Assembly (NCBI RefSeq): GCF_012933445.1
Contig: NZ_JABBNC010000022.1
Location: 62,001-126,000, forward strand
From: Actinoplanes sp. TBRC 11911
Lineage (GTDB): Bacteria; Actinomycetota; Actinomycetes; Mycobacteriales; Micromonosporaceae
Direction of reading: 5' to 3'
DNA: 64,000 nucleotides
The notes below the pieces were generated by a model that saw only the letters and a program-made list of their open reading frames with translations, did no database searches and was not told where the DNA came from. Below are positions 52,675-61,589 of this stretch, piece after piece; the first letter of the stretch is position 1, and each line of letters begins with the position of its first letter. Position numbers and translations under genes: made by a program.

Positions 52675-53967
52675 TCAGCCCGCGATCTTGAAGCCGGCGT
52701 TCTTCATGTCGTCGACCGTGGCCTTCTGCATGGTGGCGAGCGCGTCCGGGAAGCCCTTCTTGGCCTCCGCCGCCTTGGCGAACGCGTCGTTGTACGAGCT
52801 GTAGGTGACGTTGACGTTCGGACCGTACGTGAACGGGTTGGTGATCTTCCCGGCCTCGGCGGCGATCGTGTAGTAGTCCGGCTGGTTCGCGAAGAACGCG
52901 GGCGGCGACGTCAACGCGACGCTGGTCGCGTCGTTGGCGGCGGGGTAGACGTTGGCGTCGGTGGCCAAAGCCTTGAGCGCGGCCGGATCGGTGTTCAGCC
53001 ACGCGACGAACGACGCGGCCTGCGTCTTGTGCTTGCTCTGCGAGGTCACGCTGGTGGCCGACCCGCCCCAGTTGCCGTTGGCCGGCTGCGCCGGGTCCCA
53101 TTGCGGGAGCTGCGCGACCTTCCACTTGCCCTTGGTCTTGGCGGCGTTGCCTTCCAGTACGCCCGGACCCCACACCGCGCCGAGCCAGCCGGCCTGGGTG
53201 CCGTCGTTGAGCGCGGCGTTCCACTCCGGCGTGTACATCGGCTTGTTGTCGATCACGCCGGCCTGTACCAGGCCACCCCAGTAGGAGGCGACCTTCTGGG
53301 TGGCGGCACCGTCGATCGCCACCGACCAGGTGTCACCCTGGATGCCCCACCAGGACGCGCCGGCCTGCTGGGCGAGCCCGGCGAACCAGCCCGGGTCGTT
53401 GGAGGAGAAGGTGCCGAGGTACTGCTTCGGGTTCGCCTGGTGGATCTTGCGGGCCGCCGCGGCGTAGTCGTCCCAGGTGGCCGGCGCCTTGAGGCCGAGC
53501 TTGTCGAAGACGTCGGAGCGGTAGAAGAACATCATCGGGCCGGAGTCCTGCGGCACGCCGTACACCGACTCGGACCCGAGCGTGACCGCGTTCCACACTG
53601 AGTCGGGGAACTTGGCCTTCAGGCCGCCGGCCTCCTTCGCGATGTCCGCGAGGGCGTTCGCCGAGACCAGCGTGGGCAGCTTCTGATATTCGGCCTGCAT
53701 CACGTCCGGTGCGCCGCTGCCCGCCTTGATCGCGGTGAGCAGCTTGGTGACCGCCGGGTCGCCGCCGTCCTGCTTGTTGACCGTCACGTGGATGTCGGGG
53801 TGCGCGGCGTTCCAGCCCTCGACGACCTTGTCCATGTTGGGCGCCCAGCTCCAGTAGGTCAGCTCGACCTTCTCGCCGGGTTTCGCGGCCTGGTCGTCGC
53901 TGTCGCCGCCGTTGCTGCAGCTCGCTATCAGAAGCGCCGCGGCAAGCAGCACGAGAGTCTTCTTCAT
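52675..53967 (-). CDS. Galactan-locus ABC substrate-binding lipoprotein
   Basis: A 430-residue solute-binding protein with a Sec lipoprotein signal MKKTLVLLAAALLIASC (lipidated C17). The mature chain begins in a Ser/Asp linker and has the CUT1 fold (ELTYWSWAPNMDKVVEGWNA; GSGAPDVMQAEYQKLPTLVS). First gene of the galactan operon, 35 bp from the nearer LacI operator. It probably binds galacto-oligosaccharides released by the GH53 enzyme; that is inference from the neighbours. Confidence 0.9.
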   Translation of the reverse strand: MKKTLVLLAAALLIASCSNGGDSDDQAAKPGEKVELTYWSWAPNMDKVVEGWNAAHPDIHVTVNKQDGGDPAVTKLLTAIKAGSGAPDVMQAEYQKLPTLVSANALADIAKEAGGLKAKFPDSVWNAVTLGSESVYGVPQDSGPMMFFYRSDVFDKLGLKAPATWDDYAAAARKIHQANPKQYLGTFSSNDPGWFAGLAQQAGASWWGIQGDTWSVAIDGAATQKVASYWGGLVQAGVIDNKPMYTPEWNAALNDGTQAGWLGAVWGPGVLEGNAAKTKGKWKVAQLPQWDPAQPANGNWGGSATSVTSQSKHKTQAASFVAWLNTDPAALKALATDANVYPAANDATSVALTSPPAFFANQPDYYTIAAEAGKITNPFTYGPNVNVTYSSYNDAFAKAAEAKKGFPDALATMQKATVDDMKNAGFKIAG

Positions 53968-54002
53968 CGAAAGCTCCTCGATCGATGGGGGTCGAACAGG
54001 GC

Positions 54003-54018
54003 CTGTGACCGGTTACAG
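54003..54018. promoter_or_regulatory. LacI-type operator 1 (CTGTGACCGGTTACAG)
   Basis: A 16-bp near-palindrome (seven of eight base pairs symmetric) with the central CCGG, 35 bp upstream of the binding-protein gene. An identical copy lies 90 bp away. Confidence 0.75.
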
Positions 54019-54092
54019 TGAGCCTCGCCATCGTGAATGTCAAGGGATTGCTTCCATGCGGTTAAAGGGCGGTATCGTGCGTGCCTGGTGGG

Positions 54093-54108
54093 CTGTGACC
54101 GGTTACAG
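54093..54108. promoter_or_regulatory. LacI-type operator 2 (identical copy)
   Basis: Same 16 bases as 54003-54018, 28 bp before the beta-galactosidase start. The centres are 90 bp apart, a spacing that permits DNA looping between divergent promoters. Confidence 0.75.
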
Positions 54109-54135
54109 TCCTCGTTCATCCATCGAGGAGCGCCC

Positions 54136-56355
54136 GTGACCGCACTCGTCGTCCGGCATCAACCCTGGACGTCGGAGCCGCGCCGCCCACCGATGAGCAA
54201 CGAGGTGGACGCGCGGCCCGGTCTGTCGCTGACCAGCCGCTACCTGACGCGCGACGGGCACCCGGTCATCCCGGTCTCCGGCGAGATCCACTACAGCCGG
54301 GTGCCACGCCATCGCTGGGTCTCCCGGCTGCGGCAGATGCGCTCCGGCGGGGTCACGGTCATTTCCGCGTACGCCTTCTGGCTGCACCACGTCCCGGAAC
54401 GTGGCCGGCCGCGCTTCGACGGGAATCGCGACGTGGGCGCGTTTCTGGACGCGTGTGCGGCCGAAGGGTTCGACGTGGTGCTGCGCATCGGTCCGTGGTG
54501 TCACGGCGAGACCCGCAATGGCGGCTTCCCGGATTGGGTTCAGGATTCCCCGGTACGCCACCGGACCGATGACCCGGCCTATCTGGCACTCGTCTCGGAA
54601 TGGTTTTCGCAGCTCGCCGCGCAGGTTGCCGGGCGGTCGTTAGCAGGGCTGCAATTGGAGAACGAGCTCTACGATCAGCCGGGGCATCTGCTGACGTTGA
54701 AGCGGCTCGCCCGGGCGGCGGGATTATCGGCTCCACTGTGGACGGCGACGGCCTGGGGCGGGGCCGAGCTTCCGGCGGAGGAAGTGTTTCCGCTTTACGG
54801 CGGGTACGGCGACGGATTCTGGGTCGACGCGGACGCGCCCTGGGATCCGACGTTCCGCGAGCATTATTTCTTCTCGCACGTCTGGGACGACCCGGGCATC
54901 GGAGCCGATCTGCGGCGGTCGAATCCGGCGCGGCCGGCCCGGTCGCCGTCGCCGCTCTTTCCGCCCGCCACCTGCGAACTCGGCGGCGGCATGGCGACCG
55001 CGTACCACCGGCGACCGCGGCCTTCGGCGCTCGACGTGGCGGCCATCGCGCACGGCAAAATCGGCAACGGGTCGGCCTGGCAGGGCTATTACATGTACGC
55101 CGGGGGCACGAACCCGCCGGGCACGCAGGAATCGCACGCCTCCGGCTATCCGAACGACATGACACCGCTCGGCTATGACTTCCACGCCCCGATCGGGGAG
55201 GCCGGACTGCTGAGCGGGTCGCACGCGCTGTTACGTCAGCAGCATGCGTTCCTGGCCGCTTTCGGTCCGGCGCTGGCCGAGATGCCGTCGAGCCTGCCCG
55301 ACCTACGCCCGTCCGGTGTGGAGGATGTCCGGACGCTGCGCTATGCGTTACGCAGCAATGGCGACAGCGGATTCCTGTTCATCTCCTGGCATCAGCCACA
55401 CGTCCCGCTGCCGGACTATGCAGAAGCCCAATTTGCCGTACGCCTCGACGACCGTTCCGTCGTTCTGCCCGCCTCGCCGATGACGATTCCGGCGGGGACG
55501 CTCGCGCGGTGGCCGCTGGGGTGGGACGCGGGAGGCGTGCGCCTCGACTGGGTGACCGCGTCGGCGTTGACGGTGCTGCCGGGCGCCCGCACGACGCTGG
55601 TGTGCGTGGAGTCGGCGGGGATCCCGGTGTCGTATTCGGTCGGCGGGGTGGTGCACGAGGTCGAGGCGTCGACGGTCCCGGTGCGGGTGTCGGCGGACGC
55701 GGATCTGCTGGTCCTGCCGGCGTCGGTGGCGGATGCGGTGTGGGTCGACGTGGACCGCAGGCGGCTCTTTCTGTCGGCCGACGAGCTGACGTGGGACCCG
55801 GACGGGGTGGTGACGGCCCGGACGTCGTCGGCATATCCGGAGGTGCGGGTCTACGCCGCCGGCGGGTTCGTCGAGGTCCCGATGCGCCGCGCGGCCCCCT
55901 CGCTGGGGGCGGTCGCGGACGGGCGCGCCACCCTCGTGCGTCGTGCGGGTGGGGCGGTGCCGGTGGCGTACGGGAAATTTGACGGGCGGCAGTCGGCGCC
56001 CTCCGCGGCCGTCTTCGAGGAGCTCGCGGCGGTTTTCTCGCTCTCGCTGCCGCGGCTGCCCGACGATCTGGACGGATTTATCCGGATATCGTGGGCGGGG
56101 GATGTCGCGCAGCTGCGGGTCGACGGGCGCACGGTGACCGACCGGTTCTGGGATGGCTCGGACTGGGTGGTCAGCCTGCGCGACGCCGGCTACGCGCCCG
56201 GCTCGTCGCTCACGCTGCACGTGCTGCCGCTGGCCGCCGGCTCTCCGGTGTGGCTGCCCGAGGACGCCCGCGACCGCCTCCTCGGCAGCCTCGGCGAGCT
56301 CCTCGCCGTCGACGCGATCGAGCTGCTGGGTCTCGCCTCGTGGCCGGAGGCATAG
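54136..56355 (+). CDS. Beta-galactosidase, GH35
   Basis: A 739-residue enzyme from GTG 54136 with GAGGAG five bases upstream. The GH35 barrel begins IPVSGEIHYSRVPRHRW; the acid/base glutamate is E177 in LQLENELYDQPG and the nucleophile is probably E281 in ATCELGGGM. C-terminal beta-rich domains follow, ending in a jelly roll (SWAGDVAQLRVDGRTVTDRF). No signal peptide, so it should act on imported galacto-oligosaccharides. It is divergent from the importer operon and shares the two operators. An ATG further upstream (54037) would overlap operator 2 and is not credible. Confidence 0.88.
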   Translation: MTALVVRHQPWTSEPRRPPMSNEVDARPGLSLTSRYLTRDGHPVIPVSGEIHYSRVPRHRWVSRLRQMRSGGVTVISAYAFWLHHVPERGRPRFDGNRDVGAFLDACAAEGFDVVLRIGPWCHGETRNGGFPDWVQDSPVRHRTDDPAYLALVSEWFSQLAAQVAGRSLAGLQLENELYDQPGHLLTLKRLARAAGLSAPLWTATAWGGAELPAEEVFPLYGGYGDGFWVDADAPWDPTFREHYFFSHVWDDPGIGADLRRSNPARPARSPSPLFPPATCELGGGMATAYHRRPRPSALDVAAIAHGKIGNGSAWQGYYMYAGGTNPPGTQESHASGYPNDMTPLGYDFHAPIGEAGLLSGSHALLRQQHAFLAAFGPALAEMPSSLPDLRPSGVEDVRTLRYALRSNGDSGFLFISWHQPHVPLPDYAEAQFAVRLDDRSVVLPASPMTIPAGTLARWPLGWDAGGVRLDWVTASALTVLPGARTTLVCVESAGIPVSYSVGGVVHEVEASTVPVRVSADADLLVLPASVADAVWVDVDRRRLFLSADELTWDPDGVVTARTSSAYPEVRVYAAGGFVEVPMRRAAPSLGAVADGRATLVRRAGGAVPVAYGKFDGRQSAPSAAVFEELAAVFSLSLPRLPDDLDGFIRISWAGDVAQLRVDGRTVTDRFWDGSDWVVSLRDAGYAPGSSLTLHVLPLAAGSPVWLPEDARDRLLGSLGELLAVDAIELLGLASWPEA

Positions 56356-56620
56356 CCCCCCACCTGCCGGGCGACCCGCAAGACGTTATCGGTGCGGCCG
56401 AGTTCAGCGGCGTGAGTCCGGCCTCAGTCTTTGTACCTGCCGGGCACGAATTTGTACTGTTCCGATCGTGGCGAGGCCGACGAAATTTGATCCGGATCTG
56501 ACGGCTCGCTGCGTCTCGGGAGTGTGATCGGCGCCCCTTTCCTCCGCCCTTGTTCCGCCTCCTCCGGGCCCCGGGTCGGTCTCAATTCTGTACTCCCCGT
56601 TCCAGAAAGGTTCTGCCCCC

Positions 56621-57817
56621 ATGCCTCTCGCGCTTCTGGCTCTCGCGATAGGAGCTTTCGGGATCGGGACGACCGAGTTCGTGGTCACGGGCCTGCTGCC
56701 CGACGTATCGCAGGACCTCGGCGTCTCCATTCCCACGGGCGGACTGCTCGTCACCGGATACGCGCTCGGCGTGATGTTCGGTGCGCCGCTGATGACCGTG
56801 CTCGGCACCAAGGTCTCCCGTAAACGGATGCTGACGCTGCTGATGGGCATCTTCATCGTCGGCAACCTGGTCTCCGCGTTCGCGCCGTCGTTCGCCGTGC
56901 TGCTGATCGGGCGGGTGGTCACCTCGCTCGCCCACGGCGCCTTCTTCGGCATCGGCTCGGTGGTCGCGGCCGACCTGGTCGCGCCGAACAAGAAGGCCGG
57001 CGCCATCGCGATGATGTTCACCGGTCTCACCGCCGCGAACATCGTCGGTGTCCCGCTGGGCACGCTGGTCGGACAGTCCGCGGGCTGGCGGGTGACCTTC
57101 GGCATCATCGCCGCGATCGGCGTCGTCGGCCTCGCGGGCGTCGCCCGGCTCGTGCCCGAGGTGTCCCGCCCGGCGAACGTGCACCTGCGGCACGAGGTGG
57201 CCGCCTTCAAGAACGCGCAGGTCCTGCTGGCCATGGGGATGACCGTGTTCGGGTTCGGCGGCGTGTTCGCGGCGATCACCTACATCGCGCCGATGATGAC
57301 CCACGTCGCCGGCTACTCGGCGGGGTCGGTCACCTGGCTGCTGGTCCTGCTCGGCGCCGGGATGGTCGTCGGCAACCTGCTCGGCGGCAAGTTCGCCGAC
57401 CGCGCGCTGATGCCGATGCTGTTCACCTCGCTGGGCGCCCTCGTCATCGTCCTGGCCCTGTTCACCGTCACCGCCCACCACAAGGCCGAGGCGGCGGTGA
57501 CCATCGTCCTGATCGGAGCGCTCGGCTTCGCCACCGTCCCGCCCCTGCAGAAACAGGTCCTCGATCGGGCGCACTCGGCCCCGACGCTGGCCTCGGCGGT
57601 GAACGTCGGCGCCTTCAACCTGGGCAACGCCCTTGCCGCGTGGCTCGGCGGGCTCACCATCTCGGCCGGACTCGGCTACACCGCCCCGAGCTGGGTCGGC
57701 GCCATCATGGCCGGGATCGCCGTGCTGCTCGCCGTGGCGTCCGCGGTGCTGGAACGCGCCAAACGGTCGCCGGGTGCCGCCGCGATCCCGCCGGCGGTCG
57801 CCGTCAGCGCCGACTGA
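56621..57817 (+). CDS. MFS transporter, DHA1 type (AraJ/CmlR-like)
   Basis: A 398-residue, 12-helix exporter. The N-terminus LLALAIGAFGIGTTEFVVTG and LLPDVSQDLGVSIPTGGLLV are characteristic of the AraJ/chloramphenicol-resistance branch; motif A is less conserved (LGTKVSRKRML). AGAAAGG-type site (AGAAAGG) upstream of ATG 56621. The 265-bp gap before it holds TTTGTAC direct repeats (about 56431 and 56453) but no clear operator. A 27-bp repeat array starts on the base after its stop codon. Substrate unknown. Confidence 0.86.
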   Translation: MPLALLALAIGAFGIGTTEFVVTGLLPDVSQDLGVSIPTGGLLVTGYALGVMFGAPLMTVLGTKVSRKRMLTLLMGIFIVGNLVSAFAPSFAVLLIGRVVTSLAHGAFFGIGSVVAADLVAPNKKAGAIAMMFTGLTAANIVGVPLGTLVGQSAGWRVTFGIIAAIGVVGLAGVARLVPEVSRPANVHLRHEVAAFKNAQVLLAMGMTVFGFGGVFAAITYIAPMMTHVAGYSAGSVTWLLVLLGAGMVVGNLLGGKFADRALMPMLFTSLGALVIVLALFTVTAHHKAEAAVTIVLIGALGFATVPPLQKQVLDRAHSAPTLASAVNVGAFNLGNALAAWLGGLTISAGLGYTAPSWVGAIMAGIAVLLAVASAVLERAKRSPGAAAIPPAVAVSAD

Positions 57818-57952
57818 GCACTCTTTCGCGACCCGCCACGTGCGGCACTCTTTCGCGACCCGCCACGTGCGGCACTCTTTCGCGACCCGCCACGTGCGGC
57901 ACTCTTTCGCGATTCGCCACGTGCAGCACTCTTTCGCGACCCGCCCCGTCAC
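57818..57952. repeat. 27-bp tandem repeat, five copies, starting at the base after a stop codon
   Basis: GCACTCTTTCGCGA starts units at 57818, 57845, 57872, 57899 and 57926. Each of the first four contains CACGTG. The first three units are identical; the others differ by one to three bases. It fills almost the whole gap to the ribosome-binding site of the next gene. Confidence 0.92.
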
Positions 57953-57977
57953 CACGCACCGACCAAGGAGAACCATC

Positions 57978-58397
57978 GTGAGCACCATCGCCGTCGCGCC
58001 CTTGAGCACCGCGGAAGCCGAGTCCCTCATCGCCGGGGCGACCCGTGCCGCCGCGGCCGCCGAGGTCCCGGTCAGCGTCGCCGTCCTGGACGTCAGCGGC
58101 CAGCTGCTGGCGTTCCGGCGCGACGACCAGGCCCGGCTGATCTCGGGGGAGACCAGCCGGGCCAAGGCCTACACGTCACTGCAGCTGAACGCGCCGACCG
58201 CCGACCTCGCCGAGGCGGTGCAGCCGGGGGGTCCGCTGCACTCGCTGCCCACCGCGCTGGACCGGCCGTTGCTGTTCGTCGGCGGCGGCCTGCCTGTGCA
58301 CCGCGACGGCCAGCTCATCGGCGCGATCGGGGTCGGCGGCGGCACCCCGGACCAGGATCATTCCTTCGCCACCGCGGCGATCGCGGCGCGCGGATGA
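57978..58397 (+). CDS. GlcG/HbpS-family (DUF336) heme-binding-like protein
   Basis: A 139-residue protein from GTG 57978 with AAGGAG upstream. VSVAVLDVSGQLLAFRRDDQ, the ALDRPLLFVGGGLPVHRDGQ run and LIGAIGVGGGTPDQDHSFAT near the C-terminus are typical of the GlcG/HbpS family. Some members bind heme or act in corrinoid or glycolate gene clusters, but the function here is not deducible. Probably co-transcribed with the MFS gene across the repeat array. Confidence 0.8.
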   Translation: MSTIAVAPLSTAEAESLIAGATRAAAAAEVPVSVAVLDVSGQLLAFRRDDQARLISGETSRAKAYTSLQLNAPTADLAEAVQPGGPLHSLPTALDRPLLFVGGGLPVHRDGQLIGAIGVGGGTPDQDHSFATAAIAARG

Positions 58398-58478
58398 GGG
58401 TGCGCGGCTGAGAGGCGCGCGGTTGCGGGAGACGCGGTTCAACGGCGTGCTCCGAAGCCGCGCGCCGAAGCCGCGCCT

Positions 58479-59303
58479 CTAGGCGGCGAGGGCTTGCAGG
58501 CGCCGCAACCGGTCGGCCGTGTCGGAGCCGGGGGCGGCGCTCTGGAACGTGAAGTGCTGGCAGGGCTCGCCCGCGACCTCGAAGCTCTCGCCGACCAGCG
58601 TCAGCCGGCCGACCCGCGGATGGTTGTACTCGTGCACGCCGTACGCCCAGGCGCCGACCGGGTGCGCGGCCCACATGCGTACGAAATCGGGGCTCTTGAT
58701 GCTCAGCTCACCGACCAGCTCGGCCAGCCGCGGGTCGTCCGGGTCGGTGACCGTCGCCACGCGCAGGGTCGCGGCATAGTTGCGGGCCTCGGCCTCCCAG
58801 TCGACGAACAGGTCGCGGACGTCCGGCTCAAGGAACATGCGCAGCACCAAGTTGACCGGCCGGCCGGACGGCAGCCCGAACAGCGCGTAGGCGAGCCGGT
58901 TGCCGGCCAGCAGATCCATGTAGCGCCCGGCGATCAGGGCCACCTTGTCGGTGGTGTCCTCGGCCAGCGCGACCAGCGAGTCGCGCACCGTCTCCGGCTC
59001 GGTGCGCCGGACCAGTGGCGTCGGCCAGGCCAGGCGGGCCAGATGCCGCCGGTCGGTCTCGTCCAGGCGCAGCGCGCCGGCGATCGCCTCCAGGACCGCG
59101 TCCGAGGCCTGCCGGCTCTCGCCCTGCTCCAGCCGGGTGTAGGTCTTCACGCTCACCCCGGCGAGCTGCGCCACCTCCTCGCGGCGCAGGCCGGGCACCC
59201 GGCGTTCCTTGCCGTACGTGGTCACGCCGGTCTCCTGCGGGGTCAGCGCGGCCCGTCGTGCGCGTAGAAAGTCCGCTAAGTCGTTCTTGTGCTGTTCCGA
59301 CAC
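58479..59303 (-). CDS. XRE-family regulator with MmyB-like ligand domain
   Basis: A 274-residue protein: N-terminal helix-turn-helix (residues about 10-80: LADFLRARRAALTPQETGV, RRVPGLRREEVAQLAGVSVK, TYTRLEQGESRQASDAVLEA) and a C-terminal PAS-like MmyB domain (VALIAGRYMDLLAGNRLAYA). Such regulators in actinobacteria usually control the divergent SDR or reductase gene, here 59442-60101. GTG 59303 fits the family start; the frame continues to another GTG at 59327. Ligands of related MmyB domains include fatty acids, but this is unproven here. Confidence 0.85.
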   Translation of the reverse strand: MSEQHKNDLADFLRARRAALTPQETGVTTYGKERRVPGLRREEVAQLAGVSVKTYTRLEQGESRQASDAVLEAIAGALRLDETDRRHLARLAWPTPLVRRTEPETVRDSLVALAEDTTDKVALIAGRYMDLLAGNRLAYALFGLPSGRPVNLVLRMFLEPDVRDLFVDWEAEARNYAATLRVATVTDPDDPRLAELVGELSIKSPDFVRMWAAHPVGAWAYGVHEYNHPRVGRLTLVGESFEVAGEPCQHFTFQSAAPGSDTADRLRRLQALAA

Positions 59304-59441
59304 GGAGCCATTGTGTCTCGTGATCACCGGCCCTGCCAGCCCACGCCGCGGGTACCCAGACCGGGGGAGTGGCAGGTCGATTCGCCCGGCGACAGTCTCG
59401 GTGCGTACTTCCCTTGAGCACTTGTCCCGAGAGGCGAACTG

Positions 59442-60101
59442 ATGTCAAACGTTGTTGTCTTCGGCTACTCCGGCTTCGGCGGCGGACATATCACCGAGGA
59501 GCTGCTGGCGCGCGGCCACCGCGTGACCGGGGTTGCCCGGACGGCCACCACCGACGCCCGGCCGAACCTCACCACGCACGCGGGTTCGGTGCACGACGCC
59601 GCCTTCGTCGAGCGGATCACCCAGGACGCGGATGTGATCGTCGTCGCGCTGCCCGGGGCGCCGGACGGGCAGCCGGAGCTGGCGAGCGCGCTGCCCGCCC
59701 TGCTCGAGGCGGCCGCCCGCGCGGGTGCCCGGCTCGGCGTGGTCGGCGGCGGCGCGACCCTGCTGGCCTACGAAGGCGGCCCGGTCGTCCGCGACCTGCC
59801 CACGTTCCCGCCCGAGTACACCACCGAGGCGGACGCGCACCTGCGTGCCCTGGAGCTGCTGCGCGGCTACGACGGGGTCGCCGACTGGTTCTACTTCGCT
59901 CCGCCGGTGGGGTACGGGCCGTGGAACGCGGGGACGCGCACCGGGAACTACCGGCTCGGCGAGGAAGTGCTGATCAAGGTGCCGGGGACGGCGCGCGAGG
60001 GGTTCGACTCGAGCATCTCCGGCCCCGACTTCGCGGCCGGGTTCGCCGACGAGATCGACAACCCGAAGCACCACCGGGGTCAGCTGACGATCGGGTACTA
60101 G
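59442..60101 (+). CDS. NAD(P)-binding oxidoreductase, atypical SDR (BVR-B/YwnB-like)
   Basis: A 219-residue protein with the nucleotide-binding motif VVVFGYSGFGGGHI (residues 4-17) and the atypical-SDR layout: DADVIVVALPG, then LGVVGGGATLLAYEGGPVV. It lacks the YxxxK pair, as usual in this class. Ribosome-binding site CGAGAGGCG precedes ATG 59442. Divergent from the XRE regulator by 138 bp. Substrate unknown; related proteins act in redox stress or on flavins. Confidence 0.82.
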   Translation: MSNVVVFGYSGFGGGHITEELLARGHRVTGVARTATTDARPNLTTHAGSVHDAAFVERITQDADVIVVALPGAPDGQPELASALPALLEAAARAGARLGVVGGGATLLAYEGGPVVRDLPTFPPEYTTEADAHLRALELLRGYDGVADWFYFAPPVGYGPWNAGTRTGNYRLGEEVLIKVPGTAREGFDSSISGPDFAAGFADEIDNPKHHRGQLTIGY

Positions 60102-60200
60102 ACGAGCGCTGCCGCCGCCCTGATGGGGCAAGCTGAGACCGCCGCGGCCGCCCGGTCGCGCGGCGGTCTCGGTGGCGGGGCGGGCGTCCTCGCTCCGTGT

Positions 60201-60536
60201 AACTGCCCAGCTGGTTCCGCCGGCCCGTGGTCCCCGTGCGAGGCGGCGTCGCCAGGCCCGGCCAGGTCCCAGCTCCCCACAGTGGGCGCCCCACCCGGGT
60301 GTGGGGAGTCGCGACGGCGGGGAGGCTGTGGTTCCCCACGCCGCGCCAGCCTCACCCGCGTGTGGGGAGTCGCGACGGCGGGGAGGCTGTGGTTCCCCAC
60401 ACCGCGGCCACCCACAGCCGGTGTGGGCACCTGTAACGGCCGGAACATCCCAGCTCCCCACAGCGACGGCCCTCTGGTCCGCCACGGAAGGCCAACGCCT
60501 CGGAGGGTGAGCGGCGCGAGAACCAGCTGAACAGTT
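60201..60536. repeat. Terminal-inverted-repeat module 1 with internal GTGTGGGG-type array
   Basis: Left end AACTGCCCAGCTGGTT (60201-60216), right end AACCAGCTGAACAGTT (60521-60536), 14 of 16 bases complementary. Inside are GTGGGGAGTCGCGACGGCGG units about 61 bp apart (60301 and 60362) with paired TTCCCCAC boxes. It starts about 100 bp after the oxidoreductase stop. Confidence 0.8.
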
Positions 60537-60547
60537 CCGCTCTGTGT

Positions 60548-61017
60548 AACTGTTCAGCTGGTTCCGTCGGCCGGGAGCCCCCGTGCGAGGCGACGCCGCC
60601 AGGCCCGGGCAGGTCCCAGCTCCCCACAGTGGCCGCCCCACCCGGGCGTGGGGAGTCGCGACGCCGAGGAGGTGGCGGTTGCCCACACCACAGCCACCCC
60701 CACCCCCACCCCCGTGTGGGCAGTCGCGACGCCGGGAAGGTGGCGGTTGCCCACACTGCAGCCGCCCCCATCCAGGTGTGGGCAGTCGCGACGCCGAGGA
60801 GGTGGCGGTTGCCCACACCGCAGCCGCCCCCATCCAGGTGTGGGCAGTCGCGACGCCGAGGAGGTGGCGGTTGCCCACACCGCAGCCGCCCCCACCCAGG
60901 TGTGGGCACCCGCCACGACCGGAAGGTCCCGGCTCCCCACAGCGACGGTCCGCGCAGGTCCGCCGCGCAAGGTCAACTCATCGGAGCGTGAGCGGCGCGA
61001 GAACCAGCTGAACAGTT
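60548..61017. repeat. Terminal-inverted-repeat module 2 (470 bp) with 62-bp array
   Basis: Perfect 16-bp ends AACTGTTCAGCTGGTT (60548-60563) and AACCAGCTGAACAGTT (61002-61017). Internal units start GTGGGCAGTCGCGACGCC at 60716, 60778 and 60840 (62 bp apart), with GTGGGC again at 60902. Each pairs GTGTGGGCA with TGCCCACAC. CCGCTCTGTG flanks it on both sides (60537-60546 and 61018-61027), which could be a target duplication or part of a larger tandem duplication. With module 1's right end it makes a 16-bp-arm hairpin at 60521-60563. Confidence 0.85.
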
Positions 61018-61335
61018 CCGCTCTGTGGGACATCGCGGTCACATCGTGGGCTTTTCGTGAACCTTGGAGAGTTGCGCCCACATACGAGCCATAACTCTCC
61101 AAGGTTCGCATCTGGACGGGAAAGCCAGCGGTGCGAAAGCTGCATTGCCGGACAAAAAGCTGCTCCACAATGGACGCGAATCTCACATCGCGGACGGCGG
61201 GTCCAGAACGTGGTCGCCGGTCTCAGTATGCGGCCGCGAGTCCCACGACATGGAAGCGCGGCGGGTCACTCGCTGAGCCCAGCGGCGCGGCGGCGCAGCC
61301 GGGCCACCCTGATAACCCGAAATATCGGATATGTC
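61016..61335 (+). repeat. Dispersed element, copy E (about 320 bp)
   Basis: Hairpin arms GTGAACCTTGGAGAGTT (61057-61073) and AACTCTCCAAGGTTCGC (61093-61109); the single change from copy A gives a G-U wobble in RNA. Loop GCGCCCACATACGAGCCAT is identical to A. Left block CATCGCGGTCACATCGTGGG, middle CTCCACAATGGACGC and right end GAAATATCGGATATGTC (61319-61335) match copies A and D. It abuts repeat module 2. Confidence 0.88.
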
Positions 61336-61366
61336 CGGCGAGGGTGGGCGCGGCGGTCAGTTGCTC

Positions 61367-61412
61367 GTCGAGGTCGACGTCGAGGTCGAGGTCGAGGTCG
61401 AGGTCGAGGTCG
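61367..61412. repeat. GAGGTC hexamer repeat, about seven copies
   Basis: GTCGAG/GAGGTC units repeat in the leader region between element E and the gene at 61590. Bases 61413-61589 hold nothing else I can identify except the ribosome-binding site GGAAGGG. Confidence 0.85.
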
Positions 61413-61589
61413 CGGGCGCGGGCGCTGCACGGCCTGGGCCGCGCCATATTGGAGATCTGCTGGTTCGGTGCGGCGCCGAGGCCATCGCGCATCGGCCGGA
61501 CGGCAAACTACTCCGTGCGGGATGAGGCCGGAGCGCGCGCCAGGCTGTCCACTGGGAGATCACGACCCATCCCCCGGAAGGGCACTCGC

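Noticed and set aside
60640..60930. CRISPR array
   Set aside because: The 62-bp units repeat over their full length with no unique spacers, and there are no Cas genes in the window.
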